This document shows, piece after piece, positions 63,371 through 64,000 of a stretch of DNA of 64,000 nt. Numbering within the stretch: the first letter of the stretch is position 1; each line of letters starts with the position of its first letter. Below the pieces are notes generated by a model. The model did no database searches, was not told where the DNA came from, and saw nothing but the letters and a program-made list of their open reading frames with translations. The translations under genes were made by a program, and so were the position numbers. Origin of the DNA: Nostoc indistinguendum CM1-VF10 (GTDB lineage Bacteria; Cyanobacteriota; Cyanobacteriia; Cyanobacteriales; Nostocaceae); assembly GCA_019359215.1 (NCBI GenBank), contig JAHHHS010000027.1, forward strand, positions 16,224-80,223. Reading direction: 5' to 3'.

Positions 63371-64000
63371 ATGAATCGACTGAGCAAAGAAGACCTCGCA
63401 CAAATGAACCGGGACTACTTCCAATCTCTGGACAAAGAGAAATTGGTAGAAGTTGCGGGAAATCTTCATGCTCTAGCAGTCGAACAAATAGAAAAATTAG
63501 AACAAAACTCAAGCAATAGTTCCCTACCACCATCATCAGACCAATTCAGAAGCTCACATAAAGGGCAGTTACAAGAAAAACAACTTGCCAGAAGTGAAAC
63601 GTCCGAAACCCAATCAAAGCAAGAAGATCAGGAAGTTTCAGAAGAAAGCGAAAAACCCAAAATCAAGGGATTTGGGAAGAAATTGCCGGGAAAGCAGGTA
63701 GGGGCTAAAGGGATGTGGCGAACAACTCCCTTGGTTCCAAATCAAACAGTACCCCATTACCCACAAACTTGTGCATCATGTAACAGTAATTTAGAAATAA
63801 ACCCAGAAGCTAAACCCTACATGGGTTATTACGTATTGGAATTAGAAAAATTAGATTCTGGAATAGATGTAAAGTGTACTCTCCACCATTACTATCAGGT
63901 AACTTGCTCTTGCGGACATCAAACTTCATCAAAGCCATTGACAGGTTACGTATCAGTAGTAGAGGGAAGAAGCAAGGATTTATGCTTGCAAGAGTATGGG
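63371..64000 (+). CDS. IS66-family transposase, N-terminal part
   Basis: From ATG 63371 the frame (MNRLSKEDLAQMNRDYFQSL) is open to the window edge, 210 codons. The LEQNSSNSSLPPSSDQFRSS stretch and the zinc-binding Cys pairs (TCASC … TCSCG) are typical of the leader and zinc finger of IS66-type transposases; the DDE catalytic domain lies beyond the window. No stop is seen, so the element may be active. Its left inverted repeat should lie between 63270 and 63370, but I could not define it. Confidence 0.87.
   Translation, partial: MNRLSKEDLAQMNRDYFQSLDKEKLVEVAGNLHALAVEQIEKLEQNSSNSSLPPSSDQFRSSHKGQLQEKQLARSETSETQSKQEDQEVSEESEKPKIKGFGKKLPGKQVGAKGMWRTTPLVPNQTVPHYPQTCASCNSNLEINPEAKPYMGYYVLELEKLDSGIDVKCTLHHYYQVTCSCGHQTSSKPLTGYVSVVEGRSKDLCLQEYG

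Noticed and set aside
1..64000. tRNA, rRNA or other structured RNA genes
   Set aside because: No T-arm/anticodon pattern or rRNA segment was recognised by eye; a covariance-model search would be decisive.

Overview
This 64 kb window reads as the chromosome of a filamentous, heterocyst-forming cyanobacterium of the Nostoc/Anabaena group. The evidence is very frequent HIP1 octamers (GCGATCGC), dense heptanucleotide tandem repeats between genes, and typically cyanobacterial genes: an NTRC-type thioredoxin reductase, a clpR-clpP pair, a gamma-tocopherol-methyltransferase-like gene, XisH/XisI, DUF3110, and cyanobacteriochrome GAF domains. I saw no rRNA, tRNA or CRISPR array.

Layout. 0-3 kb: sugar-nucleotide enzyme (partial), HemW, PIN-TRAM membrane protein. 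3-7.3 kb: VOC protein, a VapBC-like pair lodged against a broken von Willebrand A (vWA) gene, then two intact vWA paralogues. 7.6-16 kb: ClpR-ClpP, a J-domain protein, a PLP aminotransferase, a solute-binding lipoprotein, and a PP2C phosphatase next to an FHA-kinase. 17-21 kb: FkbM and glycosyltransferase/methyltransferase genes, mostly wrecked by deletions. 21-29 kb: broken Uma2, NTRC, XisI with broken XisH, ABC permease, ROK sugar kinase, PyrG. 29-36 kb: cell-wall amidase, RelE/HTH pair, broken Uma2, pentapeptide protein, frameshifted YraN. 36-48 kb: QueA, TPR protein, Ktr potassium uptake, methyltransferase, a phased repeat array, ABC transporter parts, GNAT, GIY-YIG. 48.5-54.5 kb: a 1999-residue TamB-like protein. 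55-56 kb: DUF3110 and MurQ. 56.8-63 kb: the ruins of a phototaxis (pix/ptx-type) chemosensory operon. End: IS66-type transposase.

The main theme is gene decay in the accessory parts while housekeeping genes stay intact. I count about fifteen broken genes (in-frame stops, single-base frameshifts, internal deletions, chimeric joins). The clearest case is the phototaxis operon: the PatA-type regulator has lost its middle, the CheY-type regulator is fused into the cyanobacteriochrome methyl-accepting protein, no CheW gene is present, and CheA has lost its kinase core. Such a pattern would fit a host-associated lifestyle, but that is inference.

Two structures look new to me. First, a 145-bp non-coding mobile element (MITE-like) occurs twice, at 19590-19734 and 56860-57004. 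The copies are identical, have GGCTCTT/AAGAGCC inverted ends, and each is flanked by a perfect 8-bp target duplication. Second, a 300-bp array at 42629-42929 carries nine copies of TTGCTTTCTCA spaced at whole multiples of about 20-21 bp, that is, on one face of the DNA helix. In addition, intergenic heptamer repeats have moved into the coding sequences of QueA, TamB, YraN and the PP2C phosphatase as in-frame peptide inserts.
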